Assembly: GCA_034180005.1 (NCBI GenBank)
Contig: JAXFPC010000067.1
Coordinates: 1 to 64,000, forward strand
DNA from: JAXFPC01 sp034180005
GTDB taxonomy: Bacteria > Bacillota > Negativicutes > Acidaminococcales > Acidaminococcaceae
Length of the DNA stretch: 64,000 nucleotides
Direction of reading: 5' to 3'
A program made the translations under genes and the position numbers. Positions 40,812-50,550 of the stretch are shown here, one piece after another. How positions within the stretch are numbered: the stretch's first letter is position 1; every line of letters begins with the position of its first letter. Under the pieces are notes generated by a model that did not search any database, was not told the origin of the DNA, and was given only the letters and a program-made list of their open reading frames with translations.

Positions 40812-42762
40812 ACCGACTTATTATATTACCACTCCGATTTATTATCCCAGCGATAACCTGCATATAGGGCATGCTTACTGCACCACTATCGCTGATACTC
40901 TGGCCCGTTATCACCGTATCAAGGGAGAGGATGTGTTTTTTCTGACAGGCAGTGACGAGCACGGTCTGAAGATTCAGCGCAAAGCGGAAGAGAAGGGTGT
41001 AACTCCAATAGAATATGTGGACGCCATAATCGCCAATTTTAAATTGTTGTGGGAAAAGTTGCATATCTCTAATAATGACTTTATCCGCACCAGCGAGGAG
41101 CGTCATCATAAAGTGGTTCAGGATGTTCTCCAGGCTATTTATGACAAGGGAGACGGCGATATTTATAAAAAGAACTATAAAGGATTGTATTGTGTTCCCT
41201 GTGAAACATATTGGCTGGAACGTCAGCTGGTTGACGGTAAATGCCCGGATTGCGGACGACCTGTGGAAGAAATGGAAGAGGAAAGCTATTTCTTCAGAAT
41301 GTCCAAGTATCAGGATTGGTGGCTGCAATTTATTGAAGAACATCCGGATTTCATACAACCGGCCAGTCGACGCAATGAAATGATAAATTTTGTTAAACAG
41401 GGATTGGAAGATCTTTCCATCACGCGTACTACATTTAACTGGGGCATACCGTTGCCTTTTGATCAAAAGCACGTTGTTTATGTATGGTTCGACGCGCTCC
41501 TTAATTATCTGACCGGTATCAAATACGGTACCGACGAGGCTATGTTCCGTAAATACTGGCCTGCATCGCTGCATTTGGTTGGCAAAGAAATTGTGCGTTT
41601 TCATACCATCATCTGGCCGATAATGCTTCACGCTATGGGTGTTGAACTGCCGGAGAAAGTTTACGGTCACGGCTGGCTTGTTGTCGACGGCGACAAAATG
41701 TCCAAATCCAAAGGCAATGTTATTGATCCTCTGGGTCTTATAGACGAATTCGGCGCCGATGCGATCAGATATTTTTTACTGAGGGAGATAAATCTCGGAA
41801 ATGACGGCAATTTTTCCCGCGACGCTTTGATAAATCGTATCAATGCCGATTTAGCCAACGATCTGGGAAATCTACTGCACAGAACCGTGAGCATGATTGA
41901 GAAATATCATCAGGGTGTCATCACGCGCGCGGATGTTGACGAACCTGTGGATAATGAGCTGCGTCAGCTGGTCGCCGCCACGGTTGCGACTTATACTCGT
42001 GATATGGACGGCATGGAAATCAACAGCGCTATTAAAAATGTTTGGGCGTTGATCAGTCGCACTAACAAGTACATAGATGAAACCGGTCCGTGGTTGTTGG
42101 CTAGGGATGAATCCAAGTCCGAGCGTTTGCAGGGAGTAATGTACAATCTTGCGGAAACATTGCGGATTGTTGCAATCCTCATCAGTCCTTATGTGCCGAT
42201 TACAGCAGGAAAAATTTATGAACAGCTCGGTTTAGTCGTGCCGGAACAATTTTTGCTGGCAGAAGCGGTTTGGGGCGGATTGTCGTCCGAGACAACGGTG
42301 CGGAAGGGCACGCCGCTTTATCCTCGTATTGAGATTGCTGAGGACGGCGCTACCGTTATCGGCGGTAAACGATTTGAGCAAAAATCCGCGCCTGCAAAAA
42401 CTTCTGTCGAGACTGTGCCGGCGATGGAACCGCTTAAGGCGGAAGTGGCTATTGGCGACTTTGAGAAATTGGATCTGCGCGTAGGCAAAATTGTGGCGGC
42501 TGAAAAGGTGAAGAAGTCCAAAAAGCTGTTGCAGTTACAAGTAGAGATCGGACCGGAAGTACGCACGATAGTCAGCGGCATTGCGCAACATTACGAACCT
42601 GAACAGTTGGTGGGTAAAAATGTGATTGTGATCGCCAACCTGGCGCCGGCAACGTTATTCGGTATTGAATCCAACGGTATGCTCCTGGCGGCCTCGGACG
42701 GACAAGGCAATTTGGTTTTAGCGGATGCTCCGGGGATGGTCAGCGGCAGCAGAGTAAAATAA
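40804..42762 (+). CDS. metG: Methionine--tRNA ligase
   Basis: 652 residues, class I synthetase. HIGH motif in HIGHAYCTTIADTLARYH, a zinc knuckle with two CxxC pairs (CVPC, CPDC), KMSKS in GDKMSKSKGNV, the anticodon helix bundle, and a C-terminal EMAP/Trbp111 domain (FEKLDLRVGKIVAAEKVKKS) that helps bind tRNA and dimerise. ATG 40804 overlaps the rsmI end. Charges initiator and elongator tRNA-Met. Confidence 0.97.
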   Translation: MTKPTYYITTPIYYPSDNLHIGHAYCTTIADTLARYHRIKGEDVFFLTGSDEHGLKIQRKAEEKGVTPIEYVDAIIANFKLLWEKLHISNNDFIRTSEERHHKVVQDVLQAIYDKGDGDIYKKNYKGLYCVPCETYWLERQLVDGKCPDCGRPVEEMEEESYFFRMSKYQDWWLQFIEEHPDFIQPASRRNEMINFVKQGLEDLSITRTTFNWGIPLPFDQKHVVYVWFDALLNYLTGIKYGTDEAMFRKYWPASLHLVGKEIVRFHTIIWPIMLHAMGVELPEKVYGHGWLVVDGDKMSKSKGNVIDPLGLIDEFGADAIRYFLLREINLGNDGNFSRDALINRINADLANDLGNLLHRTVSMIEKYHQGVITRADVDEPVDNELRQLVAATVATYTRDMDGMEINSAIKNVWALISRTNKYIDETGPWLLARDESKSERLQGVMYNLAETLRIVAILISPYVPITAGKIYEQLGLVVPEQFLLAEAVWGGLSSETTVRKGTPLYPRIEIAEDGATVIGGKRFEQKSAPAKTSVETVPAMEPLKAEVAIGDFEKLDLRVGKIVAAEKVKKSKKLLQLQVEIGPEVRTIVSGIAQHYEPEQLVGKNVIVIANLAPATLFGIESNGMLLAASDGQGNLVLADAPGMVSGSRVK

Positions 42763-42834
42763 GCGAAACGGTGGCGGAAAGCTTCCGCCGCCTCCTTATA
42801 TTCGGTTGCGACTGCTTCGGAAGGAGCGGAGGGA

Positions 42835-43002
42835 ATGGAAGTATACGTTATTGTCGGCATTGTTGCCGCAGTCTGCTTTTTGCTCATACGGACGTATTTC
42901 GGCAAAAAGTACGCCGGGACAGAAGTGAACTCCTGCGCGAAATGCAGCAGGAGCGGCCGCTGCCATTCAGACGGCTGCGCCGAGAGGAAAAATCTGCGGT
43001 GA
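42835..43002 (+). CDS. FeoB-associated-like Cys-rich membrane micro-protein
   Basis: 55 residues: one N-terminal membrane helix (VYVIVGIVAAVCFLLI), then a short basic stretch and a Cys tail, NSCAKCSRSGRCHSDGCAERK (split: CAKC, then Cys 6 and 11 residues later). The layout is like FeoB-associated Cys-rich membrane proteins, which are too short for most gene callers. feoA and feoB are not in the window. AAGGAGCGGAGGGA gives a good ribosome site before the ATG. Codes between metG and alr. Confidence 0.6.
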   Translation: MEVYVIVGIVAAVCFLLIRTYFGKKYAGTEVNSCAKCSRSGRCHSDGCAERKNLR

Positions 43003-43087
43003 GAAGCAGTGCTTCCAAGTATATTGAGACAGTTTTTACACAAGAGACGGAACAACGTTATCCGCCGGATTAGAGGGAGGTCGTGTT

Positions 43088-44206
43088 GTGCATATTCAAA
43101 GAGGAGCCTGGGTCGAGATAAATCTTGATTCTGTTGCTCATAACGTACAAACGGCTAAAAGACAATTACAGCCCGGCACGAAACTGTGCGCTGTCGTTAA
43201 AGCTGACGCCTACGGGCACGGAGCCGTACGCATAGCGCAGGAAGCTGCCAGAAACGGTGCCGATTTTTTTGCGGTGGCATTGTTACAGGAAGCTGTACAG
43301 CTGCGTGAAGCAGGCATTGATACACCGATACTCGTTTTGGGGGCGATGCTGCCGGAAGTGGCGGATCTTGTCGTCAGGTATGACATAAGTCATGCCGTTT
43401 TCGACGCAGAAAGAGTGTATGCGCTTAATGAAGCGGCGCTCAGGCAAAATAAAAAAGCTCGTATTCATTTGGCCATCGACACGGGGATGCATCGCATAGG
43501 TGTTCACGTGAAAGAGGCCGGAAAGTTCGCGCAGCTGGCAAATTCTTTGCCGGGTATATATATAGAGGGAGCATTTTCTCATTTTGCTACGGCTGATGCC
43601 GATGACAAGGAGTATGCAGCGTACCAGTTCGCTCGCTTTCAAGAGGCTTTGGCGCTGATTGAGGCGGCAGGCGTGCGCATCCCCTTGCGCCATATCGCCA
43701 ACAGCGCCGCGTTGACGGAGCTGCAGGAATATCAGTTGGATATGGTGCGGCAGGGTATAACGTTATATGGATTGCATCCTGCGCATATGATAGATTGCTA
43801 TAAAAATTTTGAACCTGTTATGACGGTTAAAACGCAGGTAGCTTTTTTAAAAAAATTACCGACGGGAGTAACAATAGGATATGGAAGAAGTTATACGCTG
43901 CAGAGAGAAACTGTGGTGGCGACTGTGCCTGTAGGTTATGCGGACGGTATCAGCAGACGTTTATCCAATAAAGGATACATGCTGATCAACGATGAGCCTG
44001 CACCCATCATAGGACGAGTGTGTATGGACCAGGTTATGCTCGATGTAACGGATATACCGGATGTGCGTTTGGGCAGCGAGGTGACAGTGTTCGGCGGCAA
44101 AAATCTGCCTATGGAATTGGTGGCCGACTGGGCCGATACCATATGCTATGAGCTTGTCTGCAATGTAAGCACGCGAATGCCGAGAGAATACGTCAGAGGT
44201 AATTAA
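43088..44206 (+). CDS. alr: Alanine racemase
   Basis: 372 residues, PLP enzyme making D-alanine for peptidoglycan. The PLP Lys is in AVVKADAYGHGAVR; HIANSAA, GITLYGLHP and the C-terminal Tyr region (GRVCMDQVMLDVTD) match. GTG start behind GGGAGG. It follows the Cys-rich micro-protein and has no obvious operon partner after it. The stretch 44207-44368 holds no convincing gene. Confidence 0.95.
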   Translation: MHIQRGAWVEINLDSVAHNVQTAKRQLQPGTKLCAVVKADAYGHGAVRIAQEAARNGADFFAVALLQEAVQLREAGIDTPILVLGAMLPEVADLVVRYDISHAVFDAERVYALNEAALRQNKKARIHLAIDTGMHRIGVHVKEAGKFAQLANSLPGIYIEGAFSHFATADADDKEYAAYQFARFQEALALIEAAGVRIPLRHIANSAALTELQEYQLDMVRQGITLYGLHPAHMIDCYKNFEPVMTVKTQVAFLKKLPTGVTIGYGRSYTLQRETVVATVPVGYADGISRRLSNKGYMLINDEPAPIIGRVCMDQVMLDVTDIPDVRLGSEVTVFGGKNLPMELVADWADTICYELVCNVSTRMPREYVRGN

Positions 44207-44368
44207 CGGAGCGGAGAGAATTATGAACGGCTGTCGAATATCTGAGCGCATGCTTGATAGAGGACAGTCGTTTTTGCTGCGATTATTTATTCACTGACAC
44301 GGTCGGGCAAAATCTATAAAGAGTTGAAAATATTTTAATTTTTGTTTTTGTAAACGGAGGTACACACT

Positions 44369-45184
44369 ATGGACAAGCAGGAATGGCAGGGATATGTGGC
44401 AAAAGCGGCCACAGGTAATTTTCCCATACCGCCCGGACTGATTCAGGATTATGATGATTGGCGCTGTCGCAGCACCGTAGGACGTGTGCTTTTTATTTTA
44501 AAAGATATCGAGGGAGCTATTACTGTTTTGAGTACGGTGAAGGATATCAAGCCGGATATGGAAGATGTTCCCGAATACGGTCTCAGCGAAGTTGAGCATA
44601 AGGTACTCTGTTTGAGAGATTTGGCGGAGATAGTTTGGATGTTGACCGGGACTACTTATGCGCCGCAGATATATTTGGAAGAGGCATATGAATTGTGCAG
44701 GAACTATAAGCACATTTTTCGCAGCGCTGACAGAGGAAAGATTTGGATCCGCAGATTGGAAATATTGCGAGAAGCCGGCGAGGTCGAGAGCGCTCTTAAA
44801 GAGGTACGCGAGTTGCTGGAGCGCGAGGGTGGAGAAGAAAAAATAAACCCGTACTGTTTTCGCGCTAAGATTTTTCTCGCGGAGTGCGCCGCCGCCGGAG
44901 GCGAATATGGCGAAGCTGCAAAAATCATCAGAGAAGCTTACGCTTTCTTTCCGTCTTCCGACAGCGGAAGCAAAGCGATAGCTGAAGCATACGCGGAAGT
45001 CGATCCTCAGCTGCGCTACGAAAAAATGTTGCACTGCACGACGATTCAGTACAGTCCTTGGGAGAAAGCTGACGCACTTACACCGGAAGAAGTAAGGGCT
45101 AGGCAGATGGAAAATTACAAGCGCCGGATGGCTGGAGGTGAAGCTCCGAACGATTTCGGTCTGTTGAATCGTTTAAATGAGTGA
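44369..45184 (+). CDS. Helical-repeat (TPR-like) protein of unknown function
   Basis: 271 residues, no signal peptide. Residues about 30-210 have pairs of helices with TPR-like spacing (GRVLFILKDIEGAITVLSTVKD; IYLEEAYELCRNYKHI; RLEILREAGEVESALKEVREL; AECAAAGGEYGEAAKIIREAYAF). Such proteins usually bind partner proteins in the cytosol. The N-terminal piece AATGNFPIPPGLIQDYDDWRCRS is distinctive but not recognised. CGGAGG precedes the ATG. Confidence 0.7.
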   Translation: MDKQEWQGYVAKAATGNFPIPPGLIQDYDDWRCRSTVGRVLFILKDIEGAITVLSTVKDIKPDMEDVPEYGLSEVEHKVLCLRDLAEIVWMLTGTTYAPQIYLEEAYELCRNYKHIFRSADRGKIWIRRLEILREAGEVESALKEVRELLEREGGEEKINPYCFRAKIFLAECAAAGGEYGEAAKIIREAYAFFPSSDSGSKAIAEAYAEVDPQLRYEKMLHCTTIQYSPWEKADALTPEEVRARQMENYKRRMAGGEAPNDFGLLNRLNE

Positions 45185-45272
45185 TTAAATGTTTTCTTAC
45201 TTCTCTTTTTAAAACCTGTTAAAATTTAGATAAATTTTCAGCTAAATTTTGGTTGGTGGAGGAGAGAAATTT

Positions 45273-46505
45273 ATGAAGAAATATCTTTCTGCTTTGGGTG
45301 CCGCCTCAGTATTGCTTTTGCCGGCTGTGGCGGGAGCAGAGGGTTTCGGGCTTAATGAATGGTCTGCGGAAGGCGTGGCCATGAGCGGCGCGCGTATGTT
45401 TGCGAACAATGATGCGGCCAATATTGCTTATAATCCCGCGGCGATTGTGAAGGTGGAAAATTCTGCGCTTAAGTACAGCGTAACTTATCTGAGTCCTTCT
45501 TGTAATTATGATTTGTTTGATGCTAATGGAGCCAGAATTGAAAATGAGCCGACTCAGAACAGAATACATCCGGCTTGGGCGCCGGGGACTTACTATGTGA
45601 AGAAGTTCGGCGCTAAGGATTGGTTCGGCGTAGGCGCTTTTTCCAGATTTGCCATGATTTCCGAATTTGAACGTACCAGTATTGCCGGTAATAATGCAGT
45701 TTTGTCAAAACTTAACGGTTTAAGCCTTACTCCGGTTTATGCTCATAAATTTAATGATAAGTTGTCCGCAGCAGTAGGCGCGGAGATAAATTACGTGGGG
45801 CTTACCATGGAGAGGAATGCTATTGTAAATCCGCAGCTGCCTCGGGCGGCTACCGCTTTGAAGGGTGACAGCTACGCTTTGGGCTGGAATGCCGGCGTGA
45901 ATTACGCTTTCGACGAAAAGAATGAGGCGGCGATTACTTATCGCAGTCGCATGAAGCATTCTATGGACGCAGATTTCATTGCATATACGGTACTGGGAAA
46001 AAAGACTTTCAGTGCTCGTGGAGAAGTGACGCTTCCCGATGTGTGGTCTCTGGGTTACGGTCATAAGTTCAACGATAAAACCAGAGTTGAGTTGAACGCT
46101 ACTCATACTAACTGGTCAACTTATGATGCACTGGATATAGATATCAAGGGTATCGGCGTTGTGGAAAATCCCAAAAATTGGAAAGACGGTTGGCGTTATG
46201 CCATAGGCGTGGAGCATAAACTCAGCGATAAGTACAGCCTTATGGCAGGATTGGCTTACGATCAGGCATCTATTCCGCAGTATCCGGCAGTGGGCGGAGA
46301 CTTTATGGTTCCCACAGGAGATCGTCGTACTTATTCTATAGGAGTACAGTATCATGATAAGAAGCAAACTTTGGGATTAGCTCTGGCGCACATTGACTTG
46401 GGCGATCTGAGTTTACCCGGAGGTGCGCATGACGGTTTTGAAAGAGCTCATGCTTATAACAGCAAGGTTAAAGTTTTCTCGGTAGCTTACCAGAGAAGTA
46501 TCTAA
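45273..46505 (+). CDS. OmpP1/FadL/TodX-family outer-membrane channel
   Basis: 410 residues with a signal peptide (MKKYLSALGAASVLLLPAVAGA). The mature start EGFGLNEWSAEGVAMSGA with the following NDAANIAYNPAAIVKVEN is the FadL hatch motif (NPA). The rest is a beta-barrel ending in Ile after aromatic strands. FadL proteins pass long-chain fatty acids or other hydrophobic compounds across the outer membrane. Its presence shows a diderm cell. It could feed the FakB/FakA pair at 58-60.6 kb. GGAGGAG supports ATG 45273. Confidence 0.9.
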   Translation: MKKYLSALGAASVLLLPAVAGAEGFGLNEWSAEGVAMSGARMFANNDAANIAYNPAAIVKVENSALKYSVTYLSPSCNYDLFDANGARIENEPTQNRIHPAWAPGTYYVKKFGAKDWFGVGAFSRFAMISEFERTSIAGNNAVLSKLNGLSLTPVYAHKFNDKLSAAVGAEINYVGLTMERNAIVNPQLPRAATALKGDSYALGWNAGVNYAFDEKNEAAITYRSRMKHSMDADFIAYTVLGKKTFSARGEVTLPDVWSLGYGHKFNDKTRVELNATHTNWSTYDALDIDIKGIGVVENPKNWKDGWRYAIGVEHKLSDKYSLMAGLAYDQASIPQYPAVGGDFMVPTGDRRTYSIGVQYHDKKQTLGLALAHIDLGDLSLPGGAHDGFERAHAYNSKVKVFSVAYQRSI

Positions 46506-46533
46506 TATCAACACAGTTTTTTAGTAGGGAATC

Positions 46534-46582
46534 AATACTGCAAGCACCAGGTGTTGCATCTGTGCTTGCAGTATTTTTTTGT
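46534..46582 (+). terminator. Terminator after the FadL-type gene
   Basis: AATACTGCAAGCAC (46534-46547) pairs perfectly with GTGCTTGCAGTATT (46562-46575), followed by a T run. Confidence 0.9.
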
Positions 46583-46706
46583 GACAGGAAGAACTGTAAT
46601 TTCATCAAGACAAATATGATGATTTGTTATATAATTATTGTTGTTCAGTGCTGTTTTGAATATATGAAAGTTTTTATCAAATCTCAAAATTTTGGAGGGT
46701 TCGGTC

Positions 46707-48113
46707 ATGAAAGAATACGCCGCTTTTTCTACGGCTTTATATGATGAACTGGTCGCCGTTTTAGGTGAAGAAAATGTTTATACCGATGTTGAACGGCTTG
46801 ACAAATACAAAACCGATGAAGAAACAGATCCTAAGATATTTCGCGCGCCTGAAGCTGTTGTTGCTCCGGCTGACACTCGGGAGGTGTCTGCCGTAATTAA
46901 GTTGTGCAATAAATATAATGTACCTGTGACCGTGCGCAGCGCCGGCACAAGTTTGGCCGATGGAGCCATTGCCGTGCGCGGCGGCATAGTTTTGCTTATG
47001 GAGCGAATGAACAAGATTATTGAAATAAATACTGAGGGCATGTATCTTATCGCCGAGGCCGGAGCGCCGACCATAGAGATCCAACGCTTGGCTAATGAGG
47101 CAGGACTTCTGTACGCGGGAGATCCCTGCAGCGCCGACAGCTGCATGATCGGAGGCAACATCGCCACAAATGCCGGCGGCAATAAAGCGGTTCGCTACGG
47201 AGTGACGCGCAATCAGGTTTACGGAGTGGAAATGGTAACACCTACAGGGGAAATTGTTGAATTGGGAGCGCGTCTGAAGAAATGTTCCACAGGATATTGT
47301 ATGGAGCAATTGGTTATCGGCAGCGAGGGTACGTTGGGCGTCATAACGAAGGTCGTGCTGAAACTTTTACCATTGCCTCCGCATCATTTTGATCTTTTGG
47401 CGATATTTACGGATCCTAATGAAGCCATGGATCTTGTGACGAAAATATCGCGGTCGGATATGAATCCTACCAGCATCGAGTATATGGATAACTCTTATGT
47501 CAGAGGTACGGCGGACTATATAGAATTTAAAGGCGCGCCTCATTATGAGGACGGTATTTACGTCATTGTCACAGTGGAAACTTTCAGCGAAGATGAGCTC
47601 GATGTAAAAATGGAGCGTTTATGCGAAATGTGTGAGGAATCCGGGGCGGTAGACGTTTTGGAGGCGGATGAGCGCATATGGAAAATGCGCCGCAATTGTC
47701 TGGAATCTGTTCGCTTGGTAAGTTTGGTTTCGCTGACGGATGATGTGGTGGTTCCTGTTGATAAGGTGGCGGAAACTATTAAAGAAATCATGAAAATGGG
47801 TGCAGGATATTCCTTCCGGGTGCCTCCTAAAATAAATGCGCATGTCGGCGACGGCAATCTGCATGTGGTTCTGTGCAAATGCGATATGGACGATGCAGAG
47901 TGGGAGGAGCAAATCCATAAATTTCATCAGGAGGTCTACGCTTATGCATACGCTCAAGGCGGAAGGCTTGCCGGAGAGCATGGTATAGGCGCCAAAAAAC
48001 TTGCCTATATGGAGCAATTTACACCTGCGGCTGAATTGGAGCTGATGCGTAAGATAAAGCTTGCCTGGGATCCTAATCTGATTTTAAATCCGGGGAAGAT
48101 TTTTAACATCTGA
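46707..48113 (+). CDS. FAD-linked oxidase, GlcD/DLD type (copy 1)
   Basis: 468 residues. FAD-binding type 4 (PCMH) domain: VPVTVRSAGTSLADGA, then GDPCSADSCMIGGNIATNAGGNKAVRYG and the IGSEGTLGVIT motif; C-terminal oxidase domain with HVGDGNLH and AGEHGIGAKK. Family members oxidise D-lactate, glycolate or D-2-hydroxyglutarate, often passing electrons to EtfAB or a quinone. No etf gene is near, so the 2-hydroxyacid and the acceptor are unknown. ATG 46707 is behind TTGGAGGG. Confidence 0.9.
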   Translation: MKEYAAFSTALYDELVAVLGEENVYTDVERLDKYKTDEETDPKIFRAPEAVVAPADTREVSAVIKLCNKYNVPVTVRSAGTSLADGAIAVRGGIVLLMERMNKIIEINTEGMYLIAEAGAPTIEIQRLANEAGLLYAGDPCSADSCMIGGNIATNAGGNKAVRYGVTRNQVYGVEMVTPTGEIVELGARLKKCSTGYCMEQLVIGSEGTLGVITKVVLKLLPLPPHHFDLLAIFTDPNEAMDLVTKISRSDMNPTSIEYMDNSYVRGTADYIEFKGAPHYEDGIYVIVTVETFSEDELDVKMERLCEMCEESGAVDVLEADERIWKMRRNCLESVRLVSLVSLTDDVVVPVDKVAETIKEIMKMGAGYSFRVPPKINAHVGDGNLHVVLCKCDMDDAEWEEQIHKFHQEVYAYAYAQGGRLAGEHGIGAKKLAYMEQFTPAAELELMRKIKLAWDPNLILNPGKIFNI

Positions 48114-48144
48114 AGTTTAAATCAATGATGGAAGGATGAATAGG

Positions 48145-49548
48145 ATGAGAAAATATAATCCCGTTACAGAAGAAGTTATTGCGGCTCTGCAAGAAATAGT
48201 AGGCGCGGAATTTGTGAAAACGGATGCGGAAACATTGGAACGTTACAAGACTGACGAAGAACCGGATCCGCATTATCACCATTTGCCGGAAGCGGTGGTG
48301 TGGCCCGGATCGACAGAAGAAGTTGCCGCTATTATGCGACTTGCCAACAAATTTTTGGTGCCGGTCACTCCGCGTAGCGCCGGTACCAGCGTTTCCTGCG
48401 GTGCTATTCCTGTTTGCGGAGGCATTGTGTTGTTACTGGAGCGTATGGATAAAATTATTGAGTTTAACGCCGACGCTATGTATATTCGCGTGGAGGCCGG
48501 AGCACGTACGGCGGAAATACAAAGGTTGGCCAACGATGCCGGACTCCTTTACGCGGGTGATCCCTGCAGCGCGGAGAGCTGCCTTATCGGCGGGAATATA
48601 GCTACGAACGCCGGCGGCAATAAAGCTGTTCGTTACGGAACTACAAGACATCAGGTTTACTCTGTTGAAGTGGTTACTCCTACGGGTGAGATCACGGAAC
48701 TGGGAGTGCGTCTTAAAAAATGTTCAACAGGCTTCTGCTTGGATCAGCTTATTATGGGTAGCGAAGGAACTTTAGGGATCATCACTAAGGCGACGCTTAA
48801 GTTGTTACCCCTTTGCCCCTATCGTCTGGATATTTTAGCTATTTTTACTGATGTAGGGCAAGCTGTACAGCTTGTGCCGAATTTGATCAGAGCCGGACTT
48901 AATCCTACCAGCGTGGAATTTATGGACAACGGTTTTGTCAGAGCTGCCAGTGATTACAGCGAGCTGCGGTTGCCGCACTATGACGACGGCAGTTATGTTA
49001 TTGTGACGGTGGAAACATTCAGCGAAGATGAGTTGGACTTAAAAATGGAGCAGTTGGATGAAATTTGTACCGCCTGCGGAGCCACTGATGTTGTAGAGGC
49101 AGATGAACGCGTTTGGAAAGTGCGCAGAAATTGCCTGGAAGGTTCTAAAGCTTTGAGCAAAGTAAGTACTTCCGATGATTTAGTTGTTCCGGTAGATAAA
49201 ATCGCGGACTGTATTGAGCATCTCAATACAGTAGCTAAGGATTATAATTTCAAACTTATGTGTCTGGCTCATGCAGGAGACGGCAATCTGCACTTCAATA
49301 TTCTTAAAATGGATATGAGTGATGAACAGTGGGAAGATGAGCTGCGACGTTTCCATGAGCAGGCCTATGCTTACGTTTACAGTTTAGGCGGAAGACTTTC
49401 CGGAGAACACGGTATCGGAGCGAAAAAGCTGGCTGCTCTGGAAAAATATTGCGATCCGGTAGAACTGTCAGTCATGAAGACCATCAAGAGAGCTTTGGAT
49501 CCTAATAACATTCTCAATCCCGGCAAATTGATCGATGCTGACATGTAA
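48145..49548 (+). CDS. FAD-linked oxidase, GlcD/DLD type (copy 2)
   Basis: 467 residues, a tandem paralogue of the preceding gene, with the same blocks (GTSVSCGAIPVCGGIVLLLERMDKII, GDPCSAESCLIGGN, GSEGTLGIITK, HAGDGNLHFNI, SGEHGIGAKK). Only about 30 bases separate the two. Differences in the substrate half (for example LCLAHAGDG for PPKINAHVGDG) suggest different substrates or partner roles. GAAGG at 48131-48135 fits ATG 48145 rather than ATG 48136. Confidence 0.9.
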   Translation: MRKYNPVTEEVIAALQEIVGAEFVKTDAETLERYKTDEEPDPHYHHLPEAVVWPGSTEEVAAIMRLANKFLVPVTPRSAGTSVSCGAIPVCGGIVLLLERMDKIIEFNADAMYIRVEAGARTAEIQRLANDAGLLYAGDPCSAESCLIGGNIATNAGGNKAVRYGTTRHQVYSVEVVTPTGEITELGVRLKKCSTGFCLDQLIMGSEGTLGIITKATLKLLPLCPYRLDILAIFTDVGQAVQLVPNLIRAGLNPTSVEFMDNGFVRAASDYSELRLPHYDDGSYVIVTVETFSEDELDLKMEQLDEICTACGATDVVEADERVWKVRRNCLEGSKALSKVSTSDDLVVPVDKIADCIEHLNTVAKDYNFKLMCLAHAGDGNLHFNILKMDMSDEQWEDELRRFHEQAYAYVYSLGGRLSGEHGIGAKKLAALEKYCDPVELSVMKTIKRALDPNNILNPGKLIDADM

Positions 49549-49692
49549 GGCGGCGCTAAAGGATATCTTAAAAATATTTTTAGCAGGAATTTCGTCGTAT
49601 GTGTCGAAGTAAACCGACTAATATCCTTTCATGAGCGGGTATTTTGTTTGCTTTGCTGTTTTTATAATAACTTTAGATTAAGGAGCGAATAA

Positions 49693-50550
49693 ATGAGTAC
49701 ATTCTCGAAGGTATTGCTGGCGACGGATTTCTCGCCTCAATCCGGAAGATTGGCGGAGTGTTTGTTCAGTATATGCCCCGATACGGAAACAGAAGTTGTT
49801 TTGGCGCACGTTTTGGAAGGTGACGATGACGCCGACCCTGACGGTAGTGGGCTGAAGAAAGTTCAGCAACGTTTAGAGGCGCTGCAAAAGGAGCTGGAGC
49901 AATCCGGCTATGAGCATGTGTCGGTTGCCGTTCCTCGCGGTGAAATTCACGAGGCTATCCTTGGGGAAAGTGAAGCGGAGCGGGCGGAATTGCTCCTGGT
50001 AGCTTCACACGGAAAAGGTTTTTTTCGCAGAACGCTTTTAGGCAGCACTACTTGCGATTTGGCAAGAGCCGCTGACAGACCGTTGCTTATCAGCAAGCTT
50101 GGCGATGAGGGAGTCGATTTATTGAGCAAGGTTATGCTTCCTACGGATTTTTCCAAAAAATCTTTGGAAGCGCTCAATGTTATCAGAGCTTTGCGGGAGT
50201 ATGTCGGTGAAATAATTTTTTTGCATGTTATTGAACGCAGCCGAAGCAAGCAGGATTACAAACAGATGAGTGCAAATGCCCATATGTTTTTAAAAGAATT
50301 GGTCGACGAGATGAAGATTTTCGGCATTGAAGCCGATTATCGCGTTTGCAGGGGAGTTGCTTCCAAGAAGATCGGCGAGCTTTGCGAAAAAGAGCAAATA
50401 AGTCTGCTCATGATGTCCAAAAACGGAGCTGCCATAAAAGACGGCATGGGTATCGGCAGTACGACGGAAAATGTGGTTTTGAATGTGGATTGTTCGACAT
50501 TGATACTTCCGGCGGAAGAAGTAGGAGAAGAAGAGCAGTTTGCGGATTGA
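49693..50550 (+). CDS. Tandem universal stress protein (UspA) domain protein
   Basis: 285 residues made of two Usp folds. The first (1-140) has VLLATDFSPQS and the ATP-loop-like LLVASHGKGFFRRTLLGSTTCDLARAADRP; the second (about 143-275) has VMLPTDFSKKS and MMSKNGAAIKDGMGIGSTTENVV. The ATP motif G-2x-G-9x-G(S/T) is kept in the first half and altered in the second, so one half may bind ATP. AAGGAG before the ATG. Likely a stress-related binding protein. Confidence 0.88.
   Translation: MSTFSKVLLATDFSPQSGRLAECLFSICPDTETEVVLAHVLEGDDDADPDGSGLKKVQQRLEALQKELEQSGYEHVSVAVPRGEIHEAILGESEAERAELLLVASHGKGFFRRTLLGSTTCDLARAADRPLLISKLGDEGVDLLSKVMLPTDFSKKSLEALNVIRALREYVGEIIFLHVIERSRSKQDYKQMSANAHMFLKELVDEMKIFGIEADYRVCRGVASKKIGELCEKEQISLLMMSKNGAAIKDGMGIGSTTENVVLNVDCSTLILPAEEVGEEEQFAD

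Noticed and set aside
42771..43073. 100-residue frame between metG and alr
   Set aside because: It is Arg/Cys-rich by frame effect and lacks a ribosome site; the micro-protein in another frame (42835-43002) has one.
44223..44297. 24-codon frame after alr with a GGAGAG in front
   Set aside because: Too short, no conserved feature, and it overlaps a weak hairpin.
46562..46744. 60-residue frame after the FadL-type gene
   Set aside because: It begins inside the terminator and runs into the next gene in another frame.
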